From: Micromonospora sp. RP3T
GTDB taxonomy: Bacteria > Actinomycetota > Actinomycetes > Mycobacteriales > Micromonosporaceae
DNA length: 64,000 nucleotides
Assembly: GCF_003027925.1 (NCBI RefSeq)
Contig: NZ_PYPS01000005.1
Span: 1-64,000, forward strand
Direction of reading: 5' to 3'
The notes beneath the pieces were generated by a model. The model saw only the letters and a list, made by a program, of their open reading frames with translations. It made no database searches and had not been told where the DNA came from. The translations under genes were made by a program, and so were the position numbers. Positions 26,050-32,998 of the stretch are shown here, one piece after another; within the stretch, counting starts at the first letter, position 1, and each line of letters starts with the position of its first letter.

Positions 26050-26457
26050 GTGACCACCATTCCGGAACGCGCCCACGAGCTGGCGATGGCCGCTGCCCAG
26101 GCCGCGGCCGACAAGAAGGCACAGGACATCGTCATCATCGACGTGGGCGACCAGCTCGCGATCACCGACGCGTTCCTGGTGGCCTCCGCTCCGAACGAGC
26201 GTCAGGTCCTCGCCATCGTCGACGCCATCGAGGAGCGCCTGCTGGAGCTGCCGGAGAAGGCCAAGCCGGTTCGCCGCGAGGGTGAGCGGGGCGGTCGCTG
26301 GGTGCTGCTCGACTACGTCGACATCGTGGTGCACGTCCAGCACACCGAGGAGCGCGAGTTCTACGCGCTCGACCGGCTCTGGAAGGACTGCCCGCAGATC
26401 CCGTTCGTGGACCGCGACCTCGCCGACTCGGCCGCCGGCACCGCCACCGCCGAATGA
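26050..26457 (+). CDS. rsfS: Ribosomal silencing factor RsfS
   Basis: Protein of 135 aa that binds L14 on the large subunit and blocks subunit joining under starvation. The core matches: DIVIIDVGDQLAITDAFLVASAPNERQVLAIVDAIEE and RWVLLDYVDIVVHVQHTEEREFYALDRLWKD. GTG 26050 has AAGGAGA upstream. Its TGA overlaps the next ATG (ATGA), so the two genes are coupled. Confidence 0.95.
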   Translation: MTTIPERAHELAMAAAQAAADKKAQDIVIIDVGDQLAITDAFLVASAPNERQVLAIVDAIEERLLELPEKAKPVRREGERGGRWVLLDYVDIVVHVQHTEEREFYALDRLWKDCPQIPFVDRDLADSAAGTATAE

Positions 26458-27083
26458 CCCGCCTGATCATCTGGCGGCACGGCAACACCGACTGGAACGC
26501 GCAGAGCCGCGTCCAGGGCCAGACCGACGTGCCGCTCAACGACCTCGGCCGGGAACAGGCCCGCGCCGCCGCGTCGGTGCTGGCCGCGCTGCGCCCGGAC
26601 GCCATCGTCGCCAGCGACCTGCGCCGCGCCGCCGACACCGCCGCCGCGCTGGCCGCGGTGACCGGGCTGCCGGTCCGTTCCGACCCGCGGCTGCGGGAGC
26701 GGCACTTCGGCGAGTGGCAGGGCCTGGCCCTGACCGAGGCCGCCGAGCGGTTCCCCGACGAGTTCGCCCGCTGGCGGGCCGGCGACCCCGACCCCGGTGC
26801 CGGCATCGAGAGCCTGCACGATCTGGGCACGCGGCTCGGCGCCGCGTTCCGCGACGCGGCCGACCTGGCCGCCGGCGGAACCGTGGTGGTCACCACCCAC
26901 GGCGGCGGGGCCCGACAGGGCGTGGGCCACCTGCTCGGCTGGGACCATGCGGTGCTGCGCAGCGTCGGCTCGTTGGGCAACTGTCACTGGACCGAGCTGC
27001 GCCACGACGACGTCCGCGGCTGGCACCTGCGTGCGCACAATGTCGGGCTGATCACCCAGCCGGCGCTCACCGACGCGGTCTGA
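26454..27083 (+). CDS. Histidine phosphatase family protein, GpgP-like
   Basis: Phosphatase of the phosphoglycerate mutase fold, 209 aa. The phospho-acceptor motif is LIIWRHGNTDWN (RHG), the second catalytic Arg is in SDLRRAADTA, the general acid region is RERHFGEWQG, and the second His is in TTHGGGARQ. In mycobacteria the gene next to rsfS is glucosyl-3-phosphoglycerate phosphatase (GpgP). The same position here suggests that activity, but the fold alone does not prove it. Confidence 0.85.
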   Translation: MTRLIIWRHGNTDWNAQSRVQGQTDVPLNDLGREQARAAASVLAALRPDAIVASDLRRAADTAAALAAVTGLPVRSDPRLRERHFGEWQGLALTEAAERFPDEFARWRAGDPDPGAGIESLHDLGTRLGAAFRDAADLAAGGTVVVTTHGGGARQGVGHLLGWDHAVLRSVGSLGNCHWTELRHDDVRGWHLRAHNVGLITQPALTDAV

Positions 27084-27118
27084 GCCGGTCGGCCCCGGCG
27101 CGGCACCGCGACATCGGC

Positions 27119-27124
27119 TAGCGT
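27119..27124 (+). promoter_or_regulatory. -10 box of a leaderless promoter (degV)
   Basis: TAGCGT ends 7 bases before ATG 27132 and overlaps the in-frame GTG at 27123, which therefore cannot be the start. Confidence 0.5.
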
Positions 27125-27131
27125 GCCGGTC

Positions 27132-27983
27132 ATGCCCGTAGCGGTCGTCACCGACTCCACCGCCTACCTGCCCCCCGAGCTGGTCCGCGCGCACCGGCTC
27201 ACCGTCGTCCCGCTGACCGTCGTGCTCAACGGCGCCGAAGGGCTGGAGGGCATCGAGACCTTCCCGGCGGACGCCACCCGCGCGCTGGGTGCCCGGCGCG
27301 TCTCGGTGAGCACATCCCGGCCCGCGCCGGAACAGTTCGCGCAGTTCTACCGCGCGTTGCTCGCCGACGGCGCGGACGGCGTGGTCTCCGTGCACCTCTC
27401 CGCCGAGCTGTCCGGCACCGTCGACGCCGCCCGGCTCGCCGCCGCCGAGGTCGGCGACGACCGGGTCGCGGTGGTGGACAGCCGCTCCACCGGCATGGGC
27501 CTCGGCTTCCCGGCGCTCGCCGCCGCCTCGGCCGCCGCCGGGGGCGCCGACCTGACCGGGGTACGCGCGGCGGCGCTGGACGCGATCGACCGGACCACCA
27601 TCTTCTTCTACGTCGACACGCTGGAGTTCATGCGTCGGGGCGGCCGGATCAACGCGGCCGAGGCGCTGCTCGGCACCGCGCTCTCGGTCAAGCCGATCAT
27701 GCACATGCCGGACGGCGCGATCGTGGTGCGGGACAAGGTCCGCACCGCCAGCCGGGGCGTGGCGCGCCTGGTCGACCTGGCCGTCGAGGCGGCCGGCGAC
27801 AACGACGTCGACCTCGGGGTGCACCACCTCGCCGCCCCGCAGCGCGCCGAGGCGTTGCTGGCGGCGCTGACCGAGCGGCTGGGGGACCGGCTGCACGACA
27901 GGTACGTGACCGAGGCCGGCGCGGTGGTCGCCGCGCACGCCGGCCCGGGGCTGGCCTGCGTGGTCGTCCATCGCCGCCGGTGA
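27132..27983 (+). CDS. DegV family fatty-acid binding protein
   Basis: Protein of 283 aa related to FakB, which binds fatty acids for phosphorylation by FakA. Motifs: VAVVTDSTAYLPPELV at the N-terminus, SVSTSRPAPEQF (lipid carboxylate site), HLSAELSGTVDAAR, and FYVDTLEFMRRGGRINAAEALLGTALSVKPI. No FakA gene is in the window. The conserved neighbours rsfS and GpgP-like gene upstream, and comEA beyond the accessory insert, match actinobacterial order. The start is set by the -10 box. Confidence 0.9.
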   Translation: MPVAVVTDSTAYLPPELVRAHRLTVVPLTVVLNGAEGLEGIETFPADATRALGARRVSVSTSRPAPEQFAQFYRALLADGADGVVSVHLSAELSGTVDAARLAAAEVGDDRVAVVDSRSTGMGLGFPALAAASAAAGGADLTGVRAAALDAIDRTTIFFYVDTLEFMRRGGRINAAEALLGTALSVKPIMHMPDGAIVVRDKVRTASRGVARLVDLAVEAAGDNDVDLGVHHLAAPQRAEALLAALTERLGDRLHDRYVTEAGAVVAAHAGPGLACVVVHRRR

Positions 27984-28031
27984 CGGTCCCCGGTGGCGGG
28001 CGGTCACCGGGCACGCCACGGTCGCCCGCGC

Positions 28032-28037
28032 TAGGTT
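28032..28037 (+). promoter_or_regulatory. -10 box of a leaderless promoter
   Basis: TAGGTT ends 6 bases before ATG 28044 of the SDR gene; no ribosome site is present. Confidence 0.5.
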
Positions 28038-28043
28038 GATCGG

Positions 28044-28820
28044 ATGAACGCGCGATCGTACGTCGTCACCGGAGGCGGGCGGGGGGTCGGCCGGGCCGTC
28101 GTCGAACGGTTGGCCGCCGACGGCGGGGCGGTGGTCGTGGTCGAACGCGACGACAGCGCGCTCGACTGGCTGACCGGGCATCCGGCCGCCGACCGGCTGC
28201 ACGCGGTCACCGGTGACGCCGCCGACGAGGCGGTCACCGGCCGGGCCGCGGACCGCGCCGAGGCGTCCGCGCCGCTGGCCGGCTGGGTGAACAACGCCGC
28301 GGTCTTCCGCGACGGCGACCTGCACCGGGTGCCCGCGACCGAGGTGTTCGACCTGATCGCGGCCAATCTGCGCCCCGCGGTGGTGGGCGCCGGCACGGCC
28401 GTGCGCCGGTTCCTGGCCGCCGGGAGCGGCGGCGCGATCGTCAACGTCTCCTCCCACCAGGCCCGCCGGGCGGTGCCGGGCGCCCTGCCGTACGCCACCG
28501 CGAAGGCCGCCGTGGAGGGGCTGACCCGGGCGCTCGCGGTCGACTACGGTCCGCACGGCATCCGCACCAACGCGGTCGCGCTCGGCTCGATCCACACCGA
28601 ACGGCACACCGCCTACCTGGCCGGGCTGGACCGGGCCGGGGTGGAGCACGTCGAGTCGGAACTGGCCCGGCTGCACCCGGTGGGCCGGATGGGGCGTACC
28701 GGGGAGGTGGCCGACGTGGTCGCGTTCCTGCTCTCGGAGGCGGCCTCGTTCGTCAACGGTGTGACGCTGCCGGTCGACGGCGGGCGGGCCGCGCTCGGGC
28801 TGGACCCGGAGGCACGCTGA
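28044..28820 (+). CDS. SDR family oxidoreductase
   Basis: Short-chain dehydrogenase/reductase of 258 aa. The nucleotide-binding loop is VTGGGRGVGRAV, followed by the NNA motif (GWVNNAAVF), the catalytic Ser in VNVSSHQ, and YATAK (Tyr and Lys). DXXE-type acidic residues after the second strand (VVERDD) suggest NAD preference. The substrate is unknown. The gene overlaps the tail of the convergent hypothetical gene by 68 bp and begins the accessory insert between degV and comEA. Confidence 0.88.
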   Translation: MNARSYVVTGGGRGVGRAVVERLAADGGAVVVVERDDSALDWLTGHPAADRLHAVTGDAADEAVTGRAADRAEASAPLAGWVNNAAVFRDGDLHRVPATEVFDLIAANLRPAVVGAGTAVRRFLAAGSGGAIVNVSSHQARRAVPGALPYATAKAAVEGLTRALAVDYGPHGIRTNAVALGSIHTERHTAYLAGLDRAGVEHVESELARLHPVGRMGRTGEVADVVAFLLSEAASFVNGVTLPVDGGRAALGLDPEAR

Positions 28821-29070
28821 CCGGCGCGCGCGACAACCAGCGCACCCCGGCCGGCATCACGAACAGCCCGCGTTTCGCCACGGCCGTTCCGCGCGGGCTC
28901 AACTCGTAGCCCTCGATCCACGCCCAGCCGTGGTAGACGTGCCGGTCGGTCAGCTCCCGGATGACGCGGACAACGATCGCCCGGACAAACTGGACGCTCG
29001 CGGCCCGGGTCAGGTGCACCACGTCTCCGGCGCGGAAGGTCGGCTCGGTGGGACGTTCGACGCAGTTCAT
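28753..29070 (-). CDS. Small conserved-looking hypothetical protein, 105 aa
   Basis: No named family. The core (FRAGDVVHLTRAASVQFVRAIVVRVIRE, YHGWAWIEGYELSPRGTAVAKRGLFVM) looks like a compact beta-rich domain. The last ~25 residues are a Pro/Arg/Ala tail encoded opposite the end of the SDR gene. The start ATG overlaps the stop of the upstream small gene (ATGA), so both are translated together. The function is unknown. Confidence 0.6.
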   Translation of the reverse strand: MNCVERPTEPTFRAGDVVHLTRAASVQFVRAIVVRVIRELTDRHVYHGWAWIEGYELSPRGTAVAKRGLFVMPAGVRWLSRAPVSVPPGPARARPARRRPAASHR

Positions 29071-29345
29071 CGCAGGCGGTGGTCTCGGCGGGTCCAGCCG
29101 ACGAAGCGGGTGAACAGCGCCTCGGGTCGGGGCATGCCGCAGGGGTCGAGCCGGTACAGGTCGCCGGTCGCGTCGAACAGACAGCCGGCCATGTGTATGG
29201 ACAGGCCCACCGGATCGCTCTCGTAGGTCTCCCGTAGGGCGAGCATCGCCATCGGGCACGGCCAGGTGCCGCAGCCTCGCCGACAGTGCCAGAGCGGGCG
29301 GACTGCTCGATGGTCAAGCAGGGGCGATGCGTTAGGGCCGGGCAT
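29067..29345 (-). CDS. Small hypothetical protein, 92 aa
   Basis: No named family. It begins MPGPNASPLLDHRAVRPLWHC and has a Cys pair region (HCRRGCGTWPC) that could bind a metal, then helical sequence (MAMLALRETY, GLSIHMAGCLFDATGDLYRL) and FVGWTRR. I recall similar small proteins next to regulators in Micromonosporaceae, without a known function. The ATG at 29345 is preferred over a TTG at 29381; GGAGG lies 24 bases upstream of the ATG, so the start is uncertain. It is co-translated with the next gene. Confidence 0.55.
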   Translation of the reverse strand: MPGPNASPLLDHRAVRPLWHCRRGCGTWPCPMAMLALRETYESDPVGLSIHMAGCLFDATGDLYRLDPCGMPRPEALFTRFVGWTRRDHRLR

Positions 29346-29435
29346 GTGCCTATGGTGTCGTCTGTTGGTTACCTCCGTCAATAGCGAGCAGCAGCAACGT
29401 GCATCGTTGCCGTGCGATTACCACACGTTGTTGTC

Positions 29436-29441
29436 TACTGT
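29436..29441 (+). promoter_or_regulatory. -10 box of a leaderless promoter
   Basis: TACTGT ends 6 bases before GTG 29448 of the HTH gene. Confidence 0.5.
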
Positions 29442-29447
29442 CAAGGC

Positions 29448-29633
29448 GTGGACTTGGTTGGTGTGTCGGAGATCCGGGACATGCTCGGCGGCATCTCCCG
29501 CCAGCGCGTCAGCATCATCGCCAACACCAAGGGCTTCCCCGATCCGATCGCCGTACTGGCGATGGGCAAGGTCTGGCGACGGCGGGATGTGGAGCGCTGG
29601 ATCCGGGCTAACCGGCCGGACCTCGCTGACTGA
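29448..29633 (+). CDS. Small helix-turn-helix DNA-binding protein (AlpA/excisionase-like)
   Basis: Protein of 61 aa, almost entirely one winged-helix unit: LVGVSEIRDMLGGISRQRVSIIANTKGFPDPIAVLAMGKVWRRRDVERWIRAN. This is the AlpA/MerR-like pattern: recognition helix after SEIRDML, wing around FPDPI, then WRRRDVERW. Such proteins serve as excisionases or regulators in mobile elements, and this one lies at the edge of an accessory insert, but no integrase is present. It could also be an ordinary small regulator. The start is set by the -10 box. Confidence 0.7.
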   Translation: MDLVGVSEIRDMLGGISRQRVSIIANTKGFPDPIAVLAMGKVWRRRDVERWIRANRPDLAD

Positions 29634-30023
29634 TCGATGGTGTCGGGGGTCCATTAGCCCTCGGAGATCGGCCAGCGCTTGTGGTGTAGCGCCTGCGACG
29701 GTGCATGCTTTCCTGCCGCTTCTCAGCCCAGGGCGGTTACGTCCCCGGGGAGTTGGACGACCTGCCGGCGGGTGGACGTTTTGTCTAGGTGTCGACGAAC
29801 TGTGTCTCCCCGAATGGGCATGCGCAGGGTTGATGTTGGCGTCGCCCGCGCACCATGGACCCGGCGCGAGCGGCAACTTCGCCAAGCGGTTGCTAGGCCG
29901 AGTTGTGTAATGGGCGGTGCCGTCCACGCGCGGCGGGTCCTCATCCCTGCCGCTAACATGACCCTCGTCGATCATGCTGCGCTTAACGAGGTGTGTCCGG
30001 TGAAACAGGGGAGGATGTGTATC
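29634..30023. other. Intergenic region without a supported gene
   Basis: No reading frame here has a ribosome site together with recognisable protein sequence, and no tRNA-like fold was found. A TAACAT box at 29953-29958 could be the promoter of the next gene, giving a ~60-nt leader. The base composition falls towards the lower-GC gene downstream. It may be decayed mobile DNA. Confidence 0.4.
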
Positions 30024-30671
30024 GTGGCACTGGATCTGCTTGAGGGTAGAGGCTTCAATGGTGTGGCTCTTGCGGTGGCGTTGGTGGGTCTCATCATCTC
30101 AGGTGTAGCGGCCTACTTCGCCCGCGAGGCCCTTTTTCCACCGAAGAGACGCCTGGCCATCCGCATTCTTGCCCCTGCCCAGTTGCTCAGAAAGGGGTCG
30201 GATGAGGTCTATGGGCTCGAAATCGAGCGCCATGGTCGAGTGTTAGAAAACCCTCACATCGTAACGGTTGTCATCAGAAATACCGGTCGGCATGCGGTTG
30301 CCAGCAATGATTTCGACCAAGGGCGTCCAATAAGGATAGATCTAGGCGCAAGGGTGGAGACGCTGCTCGGGCCGCCGCCGAAGCAAATTTTCTCTGTGGA
30401 TGGAAGTAGCCTCTTGATTGGTCCAGATGTTTTCAAGAGGAAGGTTGAGCTTGTGATCCAGGTCTTGACCTCTAGTCGACCAAATTTCGATAGGAGTAGT
30501 GTAAGCGAGCACTTGGTGGATGCGACTGTAAAGGTCGAAGTGAACCGTTTCTCCGAGTCGGTTGATATTGGCTCCCGACAGCTGAGAGTGAGCGCGATCA
30601 CGGCATCAGCGGGCATGATCATCGCGATCCTAGCGATTCTCAGGGATTATTTTCAATGGAAGGCGGGGTGA
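30024..30671 (+). CDS. Two-TM hypothetical protein of low GC content
   Basis: Protein of 215 aa. N-terminal TM helix (GVALAVALVGLIISGVAAYFA), a central soluble domain, and a C-terminal hydrophobic helix (AITASAGMIIAILAILRDYF). The central motif NPHIVTVVIRNTGRHAVASNDF, then DQGRPIRIDLGA and DGSSLLIGP, recurs in actinomycete proteins of unknown function as far as I recall. The gene is clearly less GC-rich and uses more A/T-ending codons than all its neighbours, so recent transfer is likely. GGGGAGGA lies 9 bases before GTG 30024. The IS481 element sits 119 bp downstream. Confidence 0.65.
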   Translation: MALDLLEGRGFNGVALAVALVGLIISGVAAYFAREALFPPKRRLAIRILAPAQLLRKGSDEVYGLEIERHGRVLENPHIVTVVIRNTGRHAVASNDFDQGRPIRIDLGARVETLLGPPPKQIFSVDGSSLLIGPDVFKRKVELVIQVLTSSRPNFDRSSVSEHLVDATVKVEVNRFSESVDIGSRQLRVSAITASAGMIIAILAILRDYFQWKAG

Positions 30672-30785
30672 GGTCTTGGCACCACGCATATGAATGTTGA
30701 TTTCAAGCTTCAGTAATCTTGGCCGTCTTGCGGCGGAGTCGGAGGCGATGCTGTCCTTTCACGTGTTTGACCTTGCTCAGGTGAG

Positions 30786-31784
30786 CTAGCTGTACTGCCC
30801 AGGGAGGTTGGTCAACCTGGTGACGGGCGGTTTGCCGCCGGTTGCGGTGTGGGGGCGGTGGTGATTGTAGTGATGGAGCCAGGCGGGTAGGGCCTTGCGG
30901 CGGGCGGCTTCGGATGTGTAGCACCGGCCGAAGGCCCAGCCGTCGGTCAGGGTTCGGTGGAAGCGCTCGACCTTGCCGTTGGTCTGGGGTCGGTAAGGAC
31001 GGGTCTTCTTCGGGGTGATGCCGAGTTCCGCGCAGGCGTTGCGCCAGGCGTGGGACCTGTAGGCGGAGCCGTTGTCGGTCAACACTCGCTCGACGGTGAC
31101 GCCCCTGGTGGTGAACCAGGCGACCGCGCGGTGGAGCACGGCGGTGGCGGTGGCGGCTTTCTCGTCCTGGTGGATCTCGGCGTAGGCGACCCGTGAGTGG
31201 TCATCGACGACGGTGTGCACGAACGCGGTCCCGATCCGCGGATCCCGATGGTGGTTGCGGGCGCCGGTGCGGCGGGCGGTGGCCTGCCTGTTGTGTTTGC
31301 CCTGGGCGCGGCCGACATAGCGCCACCCGCCGCCGTCGGGGACCTGGCCGAGCTTCTTGACGTCGATGTGCAGCATGGCGCCGGGGTGGTCGTGTTCGTA
31401 GCGGCGCACGGGCTCCCCGGTGCGCCGGTCGAGGTGCGACAGCCGGTTGATCCGGCAACGGGTCAGGACGGCGTGCACGGTCGAGGCGGGCATGCCGAGA
31501 CGGCCGGCAATCTGCACCGGCCCCAGCCGCTGCTTACACCGCAGGTGCACCACTTTGCGCACCAGCGGCTGGCAGGTGCGGTTCGGGCTGTGACGCGGCC
31601 GGGATGACCGGTCGGCCATGCCGTCGGCGCCGAGTTCGGCGTAGCGTGCCGCCCACCGTTTCGCCGTCGGCCAGGAGACGTCATAGCGTTGCGCAGCCCG
31701 GGCGACCGGCCACCCCTGGTCCACGATCAGACGCGCCAGACGAAGACGTGCACGCGGGGTCAAAGCGGCGTTAGCGTGGGACAC
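30786..31784 (-). CDS. IS481 family transposase
   Basis: DDE transposase of 332 aa. The N-terminal helix-turn-helix region (ARLRLARLIVDQGWPVARAA, SWPTAKRWAARY) is followed by the integrase core, with Asp in MLHIDVKKLG, Asp in LTDNGSAYRS and Glu in NGKVERFHRTL, then HHYNHHRPHTATGG. GTG 31784 is chosen because AGGAGG lies 5 bases upstream. The stop codon TAG (30786-30788) lies outside the element, in the duplicated target GCTAGC: the last codons CAG-TAC-AGC run across the terminal repeat into flanking DNA. The gene looks intact. Confidence 0.93.
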   Translation of the reverse strand: MSHANAALTPRARLRLARLIVDQGWPVARAAQRYDVSWPTAKRWAARYAELGADGMADRSSRPRHSPNRTCQPLVRKVVHLRCKQRLGPVQIAGRLGMPASTVHAVLTRCRINRLSHLDRRTGEPVRRYEHDHPGAMLHIDVKKLGQVPDGGGWRYVGRAQGKHNRQATARRTGARNHHRDPRIGTAFVHTVVDDHSRVAYAEIHQDEKAATATAVLHRAVAWFTTRGVTVERVLTDNGSAYRSHAWRNACAELGITPKKTRPYRPQTNGKVERFHRTLTDGWAFGRCYTSEAARRKALPAWLHHYNHHRPHTATGGKPPVTRLTNLPGQYS

Positions 31785-31907
31785 GAAGGCCTCCTGGTTG
31801 GCGGAGCGGTTCCTAGACAGCTCCACTCCACAACCGGAGGCCTTCGTCATCACGTCTATCTACGTCGTGTCGTCACACAACCTCAACCAACGTCCCTGGG
31901 CAGTACA
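30791..31907 (-). mobile_element. Complete IS481-family insertion sequence with 6-bp target duplication
   Basis: 1117 bp. The terminal inverted repeats extend at least 22 bp with one mismatch; the outer 15 bases at both ends read TGTACTGCCCAGGGA inward (left end 30791-30812, right end 31886-31907). It is flanked by the direct repeat GCTAGC at 30785-30790 and 31908-31913. The single gene is the transposase, on the minus strand. The matched ends and target duplication mean the element moved as a unit and fairly recently. Confidence 0.92.
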
Positions 31908-31936
31908 GCTAGCACATCGGCGGCATGATCGGGGAG

Positions 31937-31963
31937 TTGTCCACAAGCGCCCCGCTGTCCACA
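31937..31963 (+). promoter_or_regulatory. Two DnaA-box-like sites upstream of comEA
   Basis: TTGTCCACA (31937-31945) equals the actinobacterial DnaA-box consensus; CTGTCCACA (31955-31963) differs by one base. They are in the same orientation, 18 bp apart, about 60-80 bp before the comEA start. Possible DnaA binding or regulation; chance cannot be excluded. Confidence 0.35.
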
Positions 31964-32003
31964 GGCCACGGTCTTCGGACCAGCTCCACGCCGGCCGTCG
32001 TCG

Positions 32004-32009
32004 TAGCGT
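32004..32009 (+). promoter_or_regulatory. -10 box of a leaderless promoter (comEA)
   Basis: TAGCGT ends 8 bases before GTG 32018; no ribosome site is present. Confidence 0.45.
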
Positions 32010-32017
32010 CCTGAGTC

Positions 32018-32998
32018 GTGTCAGACGACGAGGAGACGGCCGTACGGCGACGGCTCGCCCGGTTGTTCACGCCAGCGGGTAGGACGGCCGCCGTCCCGCC
32101 TCCTGCCGACAGCGCGCCGGACCTCGTCGGCGCAGGGCCCCCCGAGCCGTCAGTCGCTTATCCCTCTGCCCAGGAGCCGTGGAGTTTCCCGGGCCTCGAA
32201 CCCCGGCAGAGCGAGCCGGACCGTTCCGGACTACGAGGCGGCCGTTCAGAGCCTGCCGCCGGGCCGACCCATCCGTTCGACCCTCACCCGACGTCCACGG
32301 TGGGCGATGCCGCCGGGCGCGAGGAGCCCCAGGAACCCGCGCGAGGTCTGGCCGCCCGGCTGCCCGGTCCGGGGGTGTTCGATCCGGGCCGGCGGGGTGT
32401 CCGTGCCCTCGCCGTCGTGGCCGCGGTCGTCGTCCTGGTGGCCGCCGTCTGGGCGTGGCGATCCCGCCCGAGCGCCGAACCCGTCCGGTCGGTCGCACCG
32501 GTCACCGAGGCGTCGGCGGGCGCAGTGACCGAGAGGGCCGCGCCGGCCGGGTCGTCCGGCCAGGTGGTCGTCACCGTCGCCGGCAAGGTCCGCCGTCCCG
32601 GGCTGGTCCGGCTCCCGGCCGGCGCCCGGCTGGCCGACGCCCTGACGGCGGCCGGGGGAGCATTGCCCGGGATCGACGTGGCGCTGCTCAACCCCGCGCG
32701 GAAGGTCACCGACGGTGAGCTGATCCTGGTCGGCGTCACCGCCCCACCCGGACAGCCCGCACCCGGTCCGGCGGCCGGCGGCGGTGCGCCCGGTGGTCCG
32801 GCGGCCGGGCCGGTCAACCTGAACACCGCCACGCTGGCCCAGCTCGACGCGCTGCCCGGCGTCGGTCCGGTGCTCGCCCAGCGGATCCTCGATCACCGGG
32901 ACCAGCACGGCGGGTTCCGGTCCGTGGCCGACCTGCGTCAGGTCGACGGCATCGGGGACGCCCGCTACGAGCAGCTCAAGGAATTGGTGACGGTGTGA
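32018..32998 (+). CDS. comEA: Competence-type DNA-binding protein ComEA
   Basis: Membrane-anchored DNA receptor of 326 aa. A cytoplasmic Pro/Arg-rich N-terminus precedes one TM helix (about 125-147, VRALAVVAAVVVLVAAVWAW). An SLBB domain follows (VVVTVAGKVRRPGLVRLPAGARL), and a C-terminal helix-hairpin-helix pair begins VNLNTATLAQLDALPGVGPVLAQRI, which binds DNA without sequence preference. It overlaps comEC by four bases (GTGA). Natural competence in this group is uncertain, but the pair is conserved in actinobacteria. Confidence 0.92.
   Translation: MSDDEETAVRRRLARLFTPAGRTAAVPPPADSAPDLVGAGPPEPSVAYPSAQEPWSFPGLEPRQSEPDRSGLRGGRSEPAAGPTHPFDPHPTSTVGDAAGREEPQEPARGLAARLPGPGVFDPGRRGVRALAVVAAVVVLVAAVWAWRSRPSAEPVRSVAPVTEASAGAVTERAAPAGSSGQVVVTVAGKVRRPGLVRLPAGARLADALTAAGGALPGIDVALLNPARKVTDGELILVGVTAPPGQPAPGPAAGGGAPGGPAAGPVNLNTATLAQLDALPGVGPVLAQRILDHRDQHGGFRSVADLRQVDGIGDARYEQLKELVTV

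Noticed and set aside
29679-30023. Longer version of the low-GC two-TM protein starting upstream
   Set aside because: The upstream part is Arg/Cys-rich and unlike a protein domain, and a good ribosome site precedes GTG 30024.
29634-30023. Possible tRNA gene serving as attachment site for the accessory island
   Set aside because: No T-loop (GGTTCGA-type) sequence or cloverleaf could be found, and no direct repeat flanks the island apart from the IS481 target duplication.
31937-31963. Chromosomal replication origin
   Set aside because: Only two DnaA-box-like sites are present and dnaA, dnaN, rpmH or parAB are not in the window.
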